In this document: positions 38,502 through 48,213 of the stretch, one piece after another
How positions within the stretch are numbered: the stretch's first letter is position 1
Layout: every line of letters begins with the position of its first letter
From: Mycobacterium sp. D16Q14
GTDB taxonomy: Bacteria > Actinomycetota > Actinomycetes > Mycobacteriales > Mycobacteriaceae
NCBI GenBank assembly: GCA_002013415.1
Contig: MAEX01000004.1
Location: 269,955 to 333,954, forward strand
Direction of reading: 5' to 3'
DNA: 64,000 bases
The notes under the pieces: generated by a model
Told to the model about the DNA's origin: nothing
What the model saw: the letters and a program-made list of their open reading frames with translations, nothing else
The model's database searches: none
Program-made: the position numbers and the translations under genes

Positions 38502-39572
38502 CTAGCCCCAGTAGCCGGTGTCCTCGAAATCGGCCAGACGCTCCGACGGCGCATTGAGATCGAATCCCTGCTCGGCGACCCAGGCGTCGTTGAAGTAGGT
38601 GTCGACATACCGATCACCGGTGTCGGCCAGCAGTGTCACCACCGACCCGGGGACACCATCACGTGCCATCTCAGAAATGAGTCGGAACGCGCCGCAGAGG
38701 TTGGTTCCCGTCGACGCCCCCACCCGGCGGCCCAGCACTCTGCTGGCGTGTCTCATCACCGCCACCGAAGCGGCATCGGGTACCTGTTCCATGCGGTCCA
38801 CCACGGTCGGCAGGAACGAGGATTCCACCCGGGGGCGTCCGATGCCCTCGATGCGCGACGAAATCCCTGTCACCACTTCACGTCCCGCGATGTATGACGG
38901 GTAGAAGGCCGAGTTGTCGGGATCCGCCACGCACAATTGGGTGGGGTAGCGCCGGTACCGGATGTACCGCCCGATCGTCGCGCTGGTGCCGCCGGTGCCC
39001 GCGCCGACCACGATCCACGTTGGCAGCGGGTGCTTTTCATGATGCATCTGGTTGAAGATCGATTCGGCGATGTTGTTGTTTCCGCGCCAGTCGGTCGCTC
39101 GTTCGGCGTTGGTGAACTGGTCTAGATAGTGTCCGCCGGTCTCGTCGGCGAGTCGCTGTGCCTCGGCGTACACCTGCTGCGCCTCATCGACGAAATGACA
39201 ACGGCCACCCTGAGACTCGATCAAGGCGATCTTGCTGGGGCTCGTCGAGGCGGTCATCACCGCGATGAATGGCAACCCTAGCAGTTGCGCGAAATAGGCC
39301 TCGGAGACGGCGGTCGAACCGGAGGAGGCCTCCACGATCGTGGTGCCTTCCCCGATGAACCCGTTACACAGCGAGTACAGGAAAAGGGAACGCGCCAAAC
39401 GATGTTTGAGGCTCCCGGTGATGTGCGTGGACTCGTCCTTGAGATACAGCTGCACATCCACGGTGTCGGCCCAGGCCGCAGGCAACGGATATCGCAGCAA
39501 GTGCGTGTCGGCGCTACGGCGGGCGTCCGCCTCGATCAACCGGACCGCGTTATCGGCCCACACGCGGCTCAC
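38502..39572 (-). CDS. cds1: PLP-dependent cysteine desulfhydrase/cysteine-synthase-like enzyme (Rv3684-like)
   Basis: A 356-residue fold-type II PLP protein. GTG 39572 was chosen because it lies one base after the upstream stop. [17 protein letters not shown] contains the Schiff-base Lys, [19 protein letters not shown] binds the substrate, and [20 protein letters not shown] is the phosphate loop. In M. tuberculosis the equivalent gene (Rv3684, Cds1) encodes an H2S-producing L-cysteine desulfhydrase, next to the same metallophosphoesterase and ponA2. The specific activity here is inferred from synteny. Confidence 0.82.
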   Translation of the reverse strand: MSRVWADNAVRLIEADARRSADTHLLRYPLPAAWADTVDVQLYLKDESTHITGSLKHRLARSLFLYSLCNGFIGEGTTIVEASSGSTAVSEAYFAQLLGLPFIAVMTASTSPSKIALIESQGGRCHFVDEAQQVYAEAQRLADETGGHYLDQFTNAERATDWRGNNNIAESIFNQMHHEKHPLPTWIVVGAGTGGTSATIGRYIRYRRYPTQLCVADPDNSAFYPSYIAGREVVTGISSRIEGIGRPRVESSFLPTVVDRMEQVPDAASVAVMRHASRVLGRRVGASTGTNLCGAFRLISEMARDGVPGSVVTLLADTGDRYVDTYFNDAWVAEQGFDLNAPSERLADFEDTGYWG

Positions 39573-39573
39573 G

Positions 39574-40539
39574 TCACTGCGCGGTGGCGCTGGGCAGCCG
39601 GTCACCGGATTCGGCGTCGGCCCCTTGGCCGCGGATGCGTGCGGGCACCAGTGTCAGCAGCGTCGCCTCTGGGCGGCAGAAGAACCGCATGGGCGCGAAC
39701 GGTGATGTCCCGATACCCGCCGACACGTGCAGCTGCGTGTGCGAACCCCACTGCGACGGACCTTTCACCCGGGACCGATCCAGCTCGCAGTTGGTGACGA
39801 TGGCTCCGTAGAACGGCAGGCACAGTTGGCCTCCGTGGGTGTGACCGGCCATCACCAGCTGGTAGCCATCCTCGGCGAAGCGATCCAGCACTCGCGGCTC
39901 TGGTGAATGAGTCAGTCCGAGTCGCAGCGTGGCCAGCGGATTGGGCATTCCGGCGATGGTGTCGTAGCGGTCCCGGTGCAGATGTGGGTCGTCCACGCCG
40001 GCGGCCGCTATCCGCACGCCGGCGACCTCCATCTCATGACGAGTGTGGGTCATGTCGTGCCAACCACGCTCGGTGAACGCGGCGCGCAGATCCTGCCACG
40101 GCAGTGGTTCGCCGTGCTTGCGCTCGTCGCTCTTGTAGAGGTACTTGGCCGGATTCTTCAGCCGTGGGCCGAAGTAGTCGTTGCTTCCGAAGACGAAAAG
40201 CCCCGGGATCGAAAGCAAATCACCGAGCGCCTGGACGACCGAGGACACCGCCTTGGGGTGGGCCAGGTTGTCGCCGGTGTTGATCACCAGGTCCGGCTGC
40301 CATTGCGCCAGCTCACGCAACCAGGCCTGCTTGAGGCGCTGACCGGGCCGCATATGGATGTCGCTGATGTGCAGCACGCGCAGCGGGGAGGCGCCGGGAT
40401 CGAGTACATCCATCGTTGCTTCACGGATGGTGAACGCGTTGCGTTCGATGATCGAGGCGTACCCGATGCCAAGCGCGGCCGAACCTGCCGAGTACGCCGC
40501 GGCCCGCTTGATAACCGTGTTGAACGACGTGTTCATCAT
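39574..40539 (-). CDS. Membrane-anchored metallophosphoesterase (Rv3683-like)
   Basis: A 321-residue calcineurin-like phosphoesterase. A hydrophobic N-terminal anchor ([18 protein letters not shown]) precedes the metal-binding motifs: [42 protein letters not shown] and [15 protein letters not shown]. All five metallophosphoesterase blocks are intact. UDP-2,3-diacylglucosamine hydrolase-like or nucleotide substrates are typical, but the substrate is unknown. It sits between ponA2 and cds1 on the same strand. Confidence 0.87.
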   Translation of the reverse strand: MMNTSFNTVIKRAAAYSAGSAALGIGYASIIERNAFTIREATMDVLDPGASPLRVLHISDIHMRPGQRLKQAWLRELAQWQPDLVINTGDNLAHPKAVSSVVQALGDLLSIPGLFVFGSNDYFGPRLKNPAKYLYKSDERKHGEPLPWQDLRAAFTERGWHDMTHTRHEMEVAGVRIAAAGVDDPHLHRDRYDTIAGMPNPLATLRLGLTHSPEPRVLDRFAEDGYQLVMAGHTHGGQLCLPFYGAIVTNCELDRSRVKGPSQWGSHTQLHVSAGIGTSPFAPMRFFCRPEATLLTLVPARIRGQGADAESGDRLPSATAQ

Positions 40540-40629
40540 CCGAGAGTAACTCCGAAAGCTGAGTGGCCCCTGATCACCGGCGCGAAACGTGGCGAATTTC
40601 TCGTCGTGGATGATCCCCCGCGCGCTAGA

Positions 40630-43050
40630 TCACGGGGGCGGCGCGAGCACCGGCACGGTGATCGGCGGCAGGCCGGGAATGTTGACGACCGTGGTGGTCA
40701 TCTCGCCTGGCGGGCCGCCAAAGCCCGGAATGACGATCGGCGGCGGGGCCGGCGGGATGCCGTTACTCAACAAGATGGTGATGGTGGAGCCGGGGATGGT
40801 GGTCCCGGACGGGCTGGTGCCCACAACCTCGTTGAACGGCGCGGTGCTGTTCACGACGCTGGCCTGATCAGCCACCTTGAATCCGGCCTTCTTGAGGGCG
40901 TCACGCGCCTCGCTCTCGCGCAACCCGCTGATGCTGGGCACCTTGGAGCCCGGACCTCCCTCGACATACCGCGGTTCAGTGGGCGGCAAGGCGGTGGGGC
41001 CGTAGTTCTCGGCAATCGGCTTCATGGCCTCGAACCAGGCCCGCGCCGGCTCATTGCCGCCGTACAGGTTTCCGTCGCCGCACTTGCGCAGTGGGAACGA
41101 GCACAGATCGCCGGGGTTCGTGGAGTCGTCGAAGATGTAGCTCGCCCCGGCCAAGTTGTTGGTAAAGCCCAGGAACGCCGAAGACCGATGTGCCTCAGTG
41201 GTTCCCGTCTTACTGGACAACGGCAGGCCCCAACCGACCGAACCTGCTGAACCTGCGGCGGTGCCGCCGGGCTGGTCGTCCTTGCTCAGGGCGTTCGCGA
41301 GAGTGTTGGCCAATCCGGTGGGCACCACCTGCTCGCACGACTCGGTGGTCGTCGGCACCTCTTTGCCGTGGCGGTCGAAGACCTTGTCGATGGGATTGGG
41401 TGGGCACCATTTGCCCCCCGAGGCCAAAGTGGCTGCCACATTGGATAATTCGAGGGCATTGACCTGGATGGGGCCCAGTGTGAACGAGCCCAGGTTGTAC
41501 TTCTTGATGTAGTCGGCCAGGCTCTCGTCGCCCTCGGGGTCATAGGGCTTGGCGGTGCCCGCCTGCGCGTAGGAGCGCATGCCCAGTTTCACGGCCATAT
41601 CGACGGCCTTGGACACGCCGATCGACTGAATAAGCTTGGCGAACGCGGTGTTCGGCGAGGTCGCCAGGGCATCGGTCACACTCATTTGCCCGCGGTAGTT
41701 GCCGACGTTCTTGACGCACCAGGTGTCCTTGGGGCAGCCCTTGGTACCGTCGCTGCTGCCGAGGCCCTTGGCCGCGAAAGTGGGCGGCACGTCGAGCACG
41801 GTGTTGATACCCATGCCCATATCCATGGCCGCGGCGATCGTGAAGATCTTGAAGATCGAGCCGGCGCCGTCGCCGACAAGCGAGAACGGCTGCGGCTGCA
41901 TGGTCTCGTTGGTCGCGCCATCCAGACCGTAGGTGCGGCTGGAGGCCATGGCCAGGATGGGGTGGCTGGTCTGCCCGGGTTTGATGACGCTCATGACGTC
42001 GGCAACGCCGTTGAGGCCCGGATCGGCGACGTGCGAGACCGCCTGTTTCACCGAGTTCTGCACATCGGGGTCCAGGGTGGTGCGGATGAGGTACCCGCCC
42101 TTCATCACCTGGTCCTTGCTGATCCCGGACTTGGCCAGGTAGTCGAGCACGTAATCGCAGAAGAACGCACGGTCACCCGCGGCGATACACCCACGTGGCA
42201 GCTCGTTGGGCTGGGGCAGCACACCCAGGGGCTGCGCCCTGGCGGCCACGAGTTCAGCCTTCTTCTCTGGGGCGTTGGCGATCATGGTGTCGAGCACCAG
42301 GTTGCGGCGCGCCAGCGCGCGTTCGGGATTGACGTAGGGATTCAGCCCGGAGGTGGACTGCACCATGCCCGCCAACAGCGCCGCCTGCTGCCAGTTCAGG
42401 TCCTTGGCGTCGACCCCGAAGTAGGTCTGTGCGGCATCCTGCACGCCGAAGGAGTTGTTACCGAAGGACACCAGGTTCAGGTACCGGGTCAGGATCTCCT
42501 GCTTGGTGAAGGTGCGATCCAGCCGCAGCGCCATCCGGATCTCGCGCAGCTTGCGCGCGGGGGTGGTCTCGATGGCGGCCTTGCGTTCGGCGTCGGTCTT
42601 GGCCACCACCAGCAGCTGGTAGTTCTTCACATACTGCTGCTCGATGGTCGAACCACCGCGAGTGTCCTCGTCGCCGGAGGCGTACCCGGCCAGGCCGCCC
42701 AGCGTGCCCTTCCAGTCGACACCGTTATGTGAGGTGAACCTTTTGTCCTCGATGGACAGCAGGGCCAGCTTGATGGTGTCGGCGATCTGATCGGCGGGCA
42801 CCTCGAAACGCCGCTGTGTGTAGAGGTACGCGATCTTGTTGCCCTTGGCGTCTTCGACCGTGGTGACCGCAGGCACCTCACCTTCGAGCAGCTGGGTGGA
42901 GCCGTTGGCCACCACATCGGATGCCCGATTGGAGGCCAATCCGAATCCGCCCGCGAAGGGGAACATCAGCCCGGCCAAGATCACCGCCGCGATGAGCCCG
43001 CAGCCCGCGAGCTTGGCGAGGGTCACCGTCTCGGGCGGGCGTTCTGACAT
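40630..43050 (-). CDS. ponA2: Bifunctional penicillin-binding protein PonA2
   Basis: An 806-residue class A PBP from ATG 43050; the longer open frame adds an unlikely 35-residue leader. It has an N-terminal membrane helix (LIAAVILAGLMFPFAGGF), then the GT51 glycosyltransferase domain with LLSIEDKRFTSHNGVD and TRGGSTIEQQYVKNY. The transpeptidase domain has GSIFKIFTIA (SxxK), the SPNTAF SxN motif and SSKTGTTE (KTG). The C-terminal PASTA domain PSISGLRESEARDALKKAGF ends in a Pro-rich tail, marking the PonA2 rather than PonA1 type. It builds and crosslinks peptidoglycan, notably under stress. Confidence 0.95.
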   Translation of the reverse strand: MSERPPETVTLAKLAGCGLIAAVILAGLMFPFAGGFGLASNRASDVVANGSTQLLEGEVPAVTTVEDAKGNKIAYLYTQRRFEVPADQIADTIKLALLSIEDKRFTSHNGVDWKGTLGGLAGYASGDEDTRGGSTIEQQYVKNYQLLVVAKTDAERKAAIETTPARKLREIRMALRLDRTFTKQEILTRYLNLVSFGNNSFGVQDAAQTYFGVDAKDLNWQQAALLAGMVQSTSGLNPYVNPERALARRNLVLDTMIANAPEKKAELVAARAQPLGVLPQPNELPRGCIAAGDRAFFCDYVLDYLAKSGISKDQVMKGGYLIRTTLDPDVQNSVKQAVSHVADPGLNGVADVMSVIKPGQTSHPILAMASSRTYGLDGATNETMQPQPFSLVGDGAGSIFKIFTIAAAMDMGMGINTVLDVPPTFAAKGLGSSDGTKGCPKDTWCVKNVGNYRGQMSVTDALATSPNTAFAKLIQSIGVSKAVDMAVKLGMRSYAQAGTAKPYDPEGDESLADYIKKYNLGSFTLGPIQVNALELSNVAATLASGGKWCPPNPIDKVFDRHGKEVPTTTESCEQVVPTGLANTLANALSKDDQPGGTAAGSAGSVGWGLPLSSKTGTTEAHRSSAFLGFTNNLAGASYIFDDSTNPGDLCSFPLRKCGDGNLYGGNEPARAWFEAMKPIAENYGPTALPPTEPRYVEGGPGSKVPSISGLRESEARDALKKAGFKVADQASVVNSTAPFNEVVGTSPSGTTIPGSTITILLSNGIPPAPPPIVIPGFGGPPGEMTTTVVNIPGLPPITVPVLAPPP

Positions 43051-43211
43051 ACGCACAGGGTAACTGGCGTCCCCGGGGGTGTCTGCGGGTAGTTGATCGG
43101 TAACGCGGGGCTCCGAAAAGGCGATGAAAAGACGTTGTCGGCACAACCGTCCCAAAAAATTCGGATCAGGTGTTGCGTTGGAGATCCCTGACCACTAACT
43201 TGATCTCACGG

Positions 43212-43227
43212 TGTGATTCAAGTTACA
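43212..43227. promoter_or_regulatory. CRP-like site upstream of whiB4
   Basis: TGTGATTCAAGTTACA matches the Crp consensus TGTGA-N6-TCACA at 9 of 10 conserved positions and continues symmetrically by one base each side. It lies 60 bp before the whiB4 start in the ponA2/whiB4 divergent region. A crp gene is present in this window at 48214. Confidence 0.5.
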
Positions 43228-43240
43228 CACCGAGCGGACT

Positions 43241-43265
43241 GTGGCCCACGCCTCTTGTGGGCCAC
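43241..43265. promoter_or_regulatory. Perfect inverted repeat in the whiB4 leader
   Basis: GTGGCCCAC (43241-43249) and GTGGGCCAC (43257-43265) flank a 7-nt spacer, ending 21 bp before the whiB4 GTG. It could form a leader hairpin just before the ribosome site or be a dimeric protein site. Confidence 0.45.
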
Positions 43266-43286
43266 TAGTGACAGAAGGGATAGCCC

Positions 43287-43625
43287 GTGTCAGCTTCAAG
43301 GCCTGCCATGAGTGCTTTACATACAGTGGGATCGATCGATGGTGGAGAAGCACGCATTGCCTGGGTCTCACAGGCCAGATGCAGACAAGGCGACCCTGAC
43401 GAGCTATTCGTCCGCGGAGCGGCACAGCGCAAGGCCGCAGTCATCTGTCGGCATTGCCCGGTGATGATGGAATGTGGTGCCGACGCCCTGGATAACCAGG
43501 TGGAATTCGGCGTATGGGGTGGACTGACAGAACGGCAGCGCCGCGCGATGCTCAAGGCTCACCCCGAGGTCGAGTCCTGGGCGGACTTCTTCGCCGCGCA
43601 GCGCAAGCACAAGAGCGCCGTCTAA
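43287..43625 (+). CDS. whiB4: Iron-sulfur redox sensor and regulator WhiB4
   Basis: A 112-residue Wbl protein from GTG 43287 (GAAGGG 7 nt upstream); ATG 43308 is an alternative. Cysteines C32, C54, C57 and C63 form the [4Fe-4S] ligand set (RCRQGDPDELF, CRHCPVMMEC). GVWGG at 75-79 is the Wbl turn, and the basic tail RKHKSAV contacts DNA or sigma-A. The position next to ponA2 and the Get3-like ATPases is the same as whiB4 (Rv3681c) in M. tuberculosis, where it senses O2/NO and shapes the oxidative stress response. A strong terminator follows. Confidence 0.93.
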   Translation: MSASRPAMSALHTVGSIDGGEARIAWVSQARCRQGDPDELFVRGAAQRKAAVICRHCPVMMECGADALDNQVEFGVWGGLTERQRRAMLKAHPEVESWADFFAAQRKHKSAV

Positions 43626-43636
43626 CACTTAGCGCC

Positions 43637-43704
43637 GAGCGCGCGCTCAGGTCCGCCGATCCGCGAGGATTGGAGCACCTGAGTGCGCGCTCGCTGCGTT
43701 TTTA
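43637..43704 (+). terminator. Intrinsic terminator of whiB4
   Basis: A 16-bp stem pairs GAGCGCGCGCTCAGGT (43637-43652) with ACCTGAGTGCGCGCTC (43677-43692), with one G-T wobble. It encloses a 24-nt loop and is followed by GCTGCGTTTTTA. The T run abuts the stop codon of the converging bagB gene. Confidence 0.85.
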
Positions 43705-44823
43705 GGAAGCGACGCCGGTGATCTGATCGGCGATGGCGCGCAGCGCGTCCACATCGGAGACATCGAACGGTAGCGAGGGTACTCCGACGATTGGGACCGT
43801 GGGGTTGGCACTCGTGAACCGCGACAGTAGCCGGATTTCCCGCTTGGCGGTCGCCGCGCGCTCGGCATGAACCCGCAGCACCGCCCCGGGCAGGCTGTAT
43901 TCGCCCGATTCCTCGAGATTGTCCGCGACATCGATGGCGCGCTCGACGGTGAGGCTCGACAGGGTGGGGTGGGTGCGGTTGAGGATGAGGCCCGCCAGCG
44001 GCATGCCCTCTTGGCTCAGCCGCTCGACGAAGAAGGTCGCCTCACGCAGCGCATCGGGTTCGGCGGCCGACACCACGACGAACTGGGTGCTACGCCGGCG
44101 CAGCAGTTCGTAAGTGCGGTCGGCCTTCTCTCGGAAGCCTCCGAACGTGGAGTCCAGTGACTGCACGAACAGTGAAGCATCGGAAAGCAATTGCGATCCG
44201 AGCACCGTCGACAGCGCCTTCATCGCCAGCCCAACGGCCCCGGTGACGATCCGGCCCAGGCCGCGACTGGAGCCCAGCAGCATCTTCCAGAGACGTCCAT
44301 CCATGAAGCTACCCAACCGCTTTGGCGCGTCCAGGAAGTCAAGGGCATTGCGGGACGGCGGTGTGTCCACCACGATCAGGTCCCATTTATCTTCGTGGAG
44401 AAGCTGTCCCAGTTTCTCCATGGCCATGTACTCCTGCGTGCCCGACATGGAGGTGGCGACGGTCTGATAGAACTTGTTATCCAGAATCGATTGTGCGCGA
44501 TCGGATCCCGCGTGCTGGACCACCAGCTCGTCGAAGGTACGACGCATGTCCAGCATCATCGCGTACAGCTCGCCCTTGATGCCTTCGACGTGCACCTGTT
44601 GCGGGGTGTTGCCTAGTGCCTCGATGCCCAGCGACTGCGCCAACCGGCGTGCGGGGTCGATAGTGAGCACCACGACGGTGCGGCCGTACTCCGCGGCGCG
44701 GAGCGCGACTGATGCGGCGGTGGTGGTCTTGCCGACACCGCCTGCGCCGCAGCAGACCACGACGCGGTTCTTGCGGTCTTCAAGGATGGCCGCCATGTCC
44801 AAGACGGCAGGTGTGTTGCTCAT
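43702..44823 (-). CDS. bagB: Get3/ArsA-like ATPase BagB (Rv3680-like)
   Basis: A 373-residue P-loop ATPase of the anion-transporting ATPase/Get3 class. [22 protein letters not shown] is the deviant Walker [18 protein letters not shown] is the switch I-like segment, and [23 protein letters not shown] is Walker B with switch II. It forms a heterodimer with its neighbour. In M. tuberculosis the pair (Rv3679-Rv3680) is reported to guard against glycerol-dependent toxicity. The start overlaps the bagA stop by ATGA. Confidence 0.9.
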   Translation of the reverse strand: MSNTPAVLDMAAILEDRKNRVVVCCGAGGVGKTTTAASVALRAAEYGRTVVVLTIDPARRLAQSLGIEALGNTPQQVHVEGIKGELYAMMLDMRRTFDELVVQHAGSDRAQSILDNKFYQTVATSMSGTQEYMAMEKLGQLLHEDKWDLIVVDTPPSRNALDFLDAPKRLGSFMDGRLWKMLLGSSRGLGRIVTGAVGLAMKALSTVLGSQLLSDASLFVQSLDSTFGGFREKADRTYELLRRRSTQFVVVSAAEPDALREATFFVERLSQEGMPLAGLILNRTHPTLSSLTVERAIDVADNLEESGEYSLPGAVLRVHAERAATAKREIRLLSRFTSANPTVPIVGVPSLPFDVSDVDALRAIADQITGVAS

Positions 44824-45863
44824 CGGACTCCCTGCTCGGCCAGGCTCTCGGCCAGTTCGTAGAGGCTACCGAGGTCGACGCCGTCGGTCAGCGTGGGTAA
44901 TTCCAGTCGAGGTATCTGCAGCTCGCCAAGCAGCTCTTCACTCTCGGCGCGCGCACGCATCCGTGTCGCATGCTCGATCGTCTCGGTAAGCAGACCGGCG
45001 AAGTCCGCGTCGGAGAGAGTTACGTTGTTATCGGTCAACGCCTTACGCACCGCGTCGGCGTCGATGACGCCCTCGGCGGCCTTGTCCAGATCCGCGGGCG
45101 ACAGGTGCGGCACCACGGTTCGGTTGACGATGACGCTGCCGATCGGCAGGCCCATCCCGCTCAGCTCGGCGATGGCCTCGGCGGTTTCCTGCATGGGCAG
45201 CGCCTCAAGCAGGGTCACCAGGTGGATGGCCGTCTGGTCCGAGTGCAGCAGCTTGCGCACTCCCTCGGACTGGGAGTGGATGGGGCCGCCCTTGGCGATA
45301 TCGGATAGTGCCGACGTCACATCGAGGAAGCGGGCGATCCGGCCGGTGGGCGGTGCATCGACCACGACAGCGTCGTACACATGCCGCCCGGATTTATCGA
45401 CGCGGACGATGCACTCTTTGATCTTTCCGGTCAGGATGACGTCTCGCAGACCAGGCGCGATGGTGGTGGCGAACTCAATGGCCCCGATGCGCTTCATCGC
45501 ACGCCCGGCCAGACCGAGGTTGTAGAACATCTCGAGGTACTCCATGAACGCCGTCTCGATCTCGACGGCCAGGGCGTTCACCGCCCCGCCACCCTCGGCG
45601 GTGGCGATCTTGAGTTCCTTGGGTGCCAGCGGAGGTACGTCGAAAAGCTGGGCGATGCCCTGCCTGTTTTCGACCTCGACCAGCAGTACCTTGCGGCCGC
45701 CCGCGGCGAGCGCAAGGGCCAGTGCCGCGGCGATGGTGGACTTTCCAGTCCCGCCCTTGCCGGTCACAAAGTGCAGTCGCGCATTCGCGACTCGTGCGGG
45801 CCAGGCATCCGACAAGGGCCCCGCCGCCGCATCGCTGGGGGAGTCAGGGGAAGTGTTCACCAC
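44820..45863 (-). CDS. bagA: Get3/ArsA-like ATPase BagA (Rv3679-like)
   Basis: A 347-residue partner of Bag[28 protein letters not shown] is the Walker A with the signature Lys, [18 protein letters not shown] is the switch region, and [23 protein letters not shown] is Walker B/switch II. It is the upstream gene of the two-gene unit and divergent from the DUF4177 gene across 67 bp. Its presence in a genome that also carries glpFK 30 kb away fits the reported glycerol link. Confidence 0.9.
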   Translation of the reverse strand: MVNTSPDSPSDAAAGPLSDAWPARVANARLHFVTGKGGTGKSTIAAALALALAAGGRKVLLVEVENRQGIAQLFDVPPLAPKELKIATAEGGGAVNALAVEIETAFMEYLEMFYNLGLAGRAMKRIGAIEFATTIAPGLRDVILTGKIKECIVRVDKSGRHVYDAVVVDAPPTGRIARFLDVTSALSDIAKGGPIHSQSEGVRKLLHSDQTAIHLVTLLEALPMQETAEAIAELSGMGLPIGSVIVNRTVVPHLSPADLDKAAEGVIDADAVRKALTDNNVTLSDADFAGLLTETIEHATRMRARAESEELLGELQIPRLELPTLTDGVDLGSLYELAESLAEQGVR

Positions 45864-45930
45864 GCACGCATGCTAACCGTCCATGATCGAGCCGATGTCA
45901 GAACGTCTGTGCTTGTCTAGGGTTGCGTGT

Positions 45931-46092
45931 ATGACCGAACGCACCGCATGGGAGTACGCCACCGTCCCGCTGTTGACACATGCCACCAAGCAGATCCTGG
46001 ACCAGTGGGGAAGTGACGGCTGGGAGCTGGTGAGCGTGCTGCCCGGGCCCACCGGTGAGCAGCACGTCGCCTACCTGAAGCGGTCGAAATGA
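45931..46092 (+). CDS. Small DUF4177 protein (Rv3678A-like)
   Basis: A 53-residue protein from ATG 45931. WEYATVPLLTHATKQILDQW and GSDGWELVSVLPGP are the DUF4177 fold (a short beta-sheet packed on one helix), ending AYLKRSK. It overlaps the RidA gene start by 4 bp (ATGA), forming the first gene of a short operon. The function of DUF4177 proteins is unknown. Confidence 0.83.
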   Translation: MTERTAWEYATVPLLTHATKQILDQWGSDGWELVSVLPGPTGEQHVAYLKRSK

Positions 46093-46562
46093 GCACGCAT
46101 AGCGCCCGGCTCGCCGAGCTCGGGATCGAACTGCCCGCCGTCGCAGCGCCCTTGGCCGCATATCAACCCGCAGTGCGCAGCGGCAACACCGTCTACACCT
46201 CCGGGCAGCTGCCCCTTGTGGACGGCAACCTGGTCGCCGCCGGCAAGGTGGGCGCCGAGGTCACGCCGGAGGACGCCAAGGCATTGGCCCGTACCTGCGC
46301 CCTCAATGCGGTCGCCGCGGTGGACGCACTCGTCGGGATCAACAACGTCGTGAAGGTGGTCAAGGTCGTCGGATTCGTCGCCTCGGCACCGGGGTTCACC
46401 GGCCAGCCCGGTGTGGTGAACGGAGCATCGGAGCTGCTGGGCGACGTATTCGGGGACGCCGGTGTGCACGCGCGCTCGGCCGTGGGTGTTGCGGAGCTGC
46501 CGATCAACGCCCCGGTGGAGGTGGAGATCGTGGTGGAGGTCAGAGCGGAAGCCTCCGCCTGA
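46089..46562 (+). CDS. RidA-family (YjgF/YER057c) protein, Rv3678c-like
   Basis: A 157-residue chorismate-mutase-like trimeric fold protein. TVYTSGQLPLVDGNLVAAGKVG is the family opening. RTCALNAVAAVDALVG and VKVVGFVASAPGFTGQPGVVNGASELL form the middle. The C-terminal RSAVGVAELPINAPVEVEIVVEV is the RidA signature. The usual Arg of enamine/imine deaminases (R at the GVxELP region) is replaced by a GVAELP context, so deaminase activity is not certain. It overlaps the downstream hydrolase by one base. Confidence 0.85.
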   Translation: MSTHSARLAELGIELPAVAAPLAAYQPAVRSGNTVYTSGQLPLVDGNLVAAGKVGAEVTPEDAKALARTCALNAVAAVDALVGINNVVKVVKVVGFVASAPGFTGQPGVVNGASELLGDVFGDAGVHARSAVGVAELPINAPVEVEIVVEVRAEASA

Positions 46563-47350
46563 TGGCCCACCCGGCCTACGGGCAACTGCGTCCGGTCACC
46601 GAGACCGCTTCGGTGCTGCTGGCCAACAACCCCGGGATGATGACGCTGGAAGGCACCAATACCTGGGTGCTGCGCGCGCCGGGCAGCGACGAGGTCGTCA
46701 TCGTCGACCCCGGGCCGGGTGTCGCCGCCGGTGACCCCGATGTGCACCTCGAGGAGCTGGCGAAGATCGGCAAGGTGGCCCTGGTTTTGGTGAGCCATCG
46801 GCATTTCGATCACACCGGTGGTGTCGACCGTCTGGCCGAGTTGACCGGTGCGCCGGTGCGCGCCGCGGACCCGGCGTGGCTGCGCGGCGATTCGGTGGCG
46901 CTCTCCGATGGCGAGCGCATCGACGTCGCGGGATTGTCGATCTCGGTGCTCGCCACCCCCGGGCACAGCGATGATTCGGTGTCCTTCGTTCTGGATGACG
47001 CGGTATTGACCGCCGACACCATCCTTGGGCGGGGCACCACAGTGATCGCGCAAGACGGCGGCGGCCTCGGCGACTACCTGGAGTCACTGAGACGCCTTGA
47101 GGGCCTGGGCAAGCGCACCGTGCTGCCCGGCCACGGTCCCGAGCACGGCGATTTGTCGGCGATCTCGGCCGAGTACCTGGCGCACCGTGAGCAGCGTCTT
47201 GAGCAAGTGCGCGGGGCACTGGCCGCATTGGGTGAAGATGCCTCGGCTCGGCAGGTTGTCGAATTCGTCTACACCGACGTGGACCCGTCGCTGTGGGGCG
47301 CCGCCCAATGGTCGGTGCAGGCGCAGCTGGACTACCTACGCGCTGTTTAG
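46562..47350 (+). CDS. Metallo-beta-lactamase-fold hydrolase (Rv3677c-like)
   Basis: A 262-residue MBL-fold enzyme. The binuclear metal motif is LVSHRHFDHTGGVDRL (HxHxDH). TPGHSDDSVSFVLDDAVLTADTILGRG supplies the further His and bridging Asp, and LPGHGPEHGD supplies the last His. It resembles the LACTB2/RNase-like and glyoxalase II-like subfamily with a C-terminal winged helix (ARQVVEFVYTD). ATG overlaps the RidA stop (TGATG), so the DUF4177-RidA-MBL genes form one operon. Confidence 0.87.
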   Translation: MAHPAYGQLRPVTETASVLLANNPGMMTLEGTNTWVLRAPGSDEVVIVDPGPGVAAGDPDVHLEELAKIGKVALVLVSHRHFDHTGGVDRLAELTGAPVRAADPAWLRGDSVALSDGERIDVAGLSISVLATPGHSDDSVSFVLDDAVLTADTILGRGTTVIAQDGGGLGDYLESLRRLEGLGKRTVLPGHGPEHGDLSAISAEYLAHREQRLEQVRGALAALGEDASARQVVEFVYTDVDPSLWGAAQWSVQAQLDYLRAV

Positions 47351-47356
47351 TCAGCG

Positions 47357-48202
47357 GTGAACCCCATCTCATTGGCCCTCGCGGGGTCGCTCAGCTGGGG
47401 CGTCAGTGACTTCATCGGCGGGCACGCGAGCAAGCGGCGTTCCACGCTCGCAGTGCTCGCGCTGAGCCGGCCCGTCGGGTTGGCCGTCGTGAGTTTGGTG
47501 GCTGTGCTTACCGCGTCTACGCATTTCGACGGCCGCACACTACTGGGAACGCTTTCCGGCCCAGCGGCTTTCACGGCTCTCTACGCGTTGTATCGCGCGC
47601 TTGCCATCGGGCCGATGGGGGTCGTCTCACCCATCGCGGCGGTGGGCGCTGTGGTACCGGTCATCTGGGGCGCGATGATCGGACAGGCACTGTCGGGGCT
47701 GACATATCTGGGGCTGGCCGGCACACTCGTCGGCGTCATGTTGGCCTCGGCCTCGCAAGGATTGGATGGACAGCGCCCGGGGCGACAGGTGCTCGTGTGG
47801 TCGTTCTTCTGCATGGTGATGTTCGGGGTCTGCATGATCCTGCTGGCCGAGGCAGGCAGGTATCACCCCGTTGAGGCGGTGGTGGTTTCCCGCGCCACCG
47901 AGGTGATGGTGATCCTGGTGCTGGGGGCATTCAACTGGACGAGCCTGCGGCAGAACCTGCGCCCGCCATTCGGGGCGGTGCCCTTCGCGGGGGTGCTCGA
48001 CACGTCGGCGATTCTGCTGTTCACGTACGCCTCATCGCGCGGAAGCCTGGGTGTGGCGGCGGTGCTGTCCTCGCTGTACCCAGTGGCGACGGTGCTCATC
48101 GCCCGCGTGGTGCTCCACGAGCGGCTGAGCCGTACGCAACAAGCCGGTGCGGTGCTGACGCTGGTGTGCGTCGCTGTGGTGGCGTTCAGCGCATCACGCT
48201 GA
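47357..48202 (+). CDS. EamA/DMT-superfamily transporter
   Basis: A 281-residue membrane protein from GTG 47357, 7 bp after the MBL hydrolase. It has about ten helices in two EamA repeats: LAGSLSWGVSDFIGGHASKR starts the first, and LYRALAIGPMGVVSPIAAVG is the repeat signature near its end. The second repeat ends with SSLYPVATVLIARVVLHERLSRTQQAGAVL. Drug/metabolite export is typical; the substrate is unknown. It converges with crp. Confidence 0.85.
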   Translation: MNPISLALAGSLSWGVSDFIGGHASKRRSTLAVLALSRPVGLAVVSLVAVLTASTHFDGRTLLGTLSGPAAFTALYALYRALAIGPMGVVSPIAAVGAVVPVIWGAMIGQALSGLTYLGLAGTLVGVMLASASQGLDGQRPGRQVLVWSFFCMVMFGVCMILLAEAGRYHPVEAVVVSRATEVMVILVLGAFNWTSLRQNLRPPFGAVPFAGVLDTSAILLFTYASSRGSLGVAAVLSSLYPVATVLIARVVLHERLSRTQQAGAVLTLVCVAVVAFSASR

Positions 48203-48213
48203 TGCACGAGCCG

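Noticed and set aside
39907..41250. 447-codon plus-strand frame opposite the metallophosphoesterase and ponA2
   Set aside because: It spans two real minus-strand genes with complete catalytic motifs and the gap between them; its composition (His/Asp/Arg/Gly-rich) is typical of a shadow frame.
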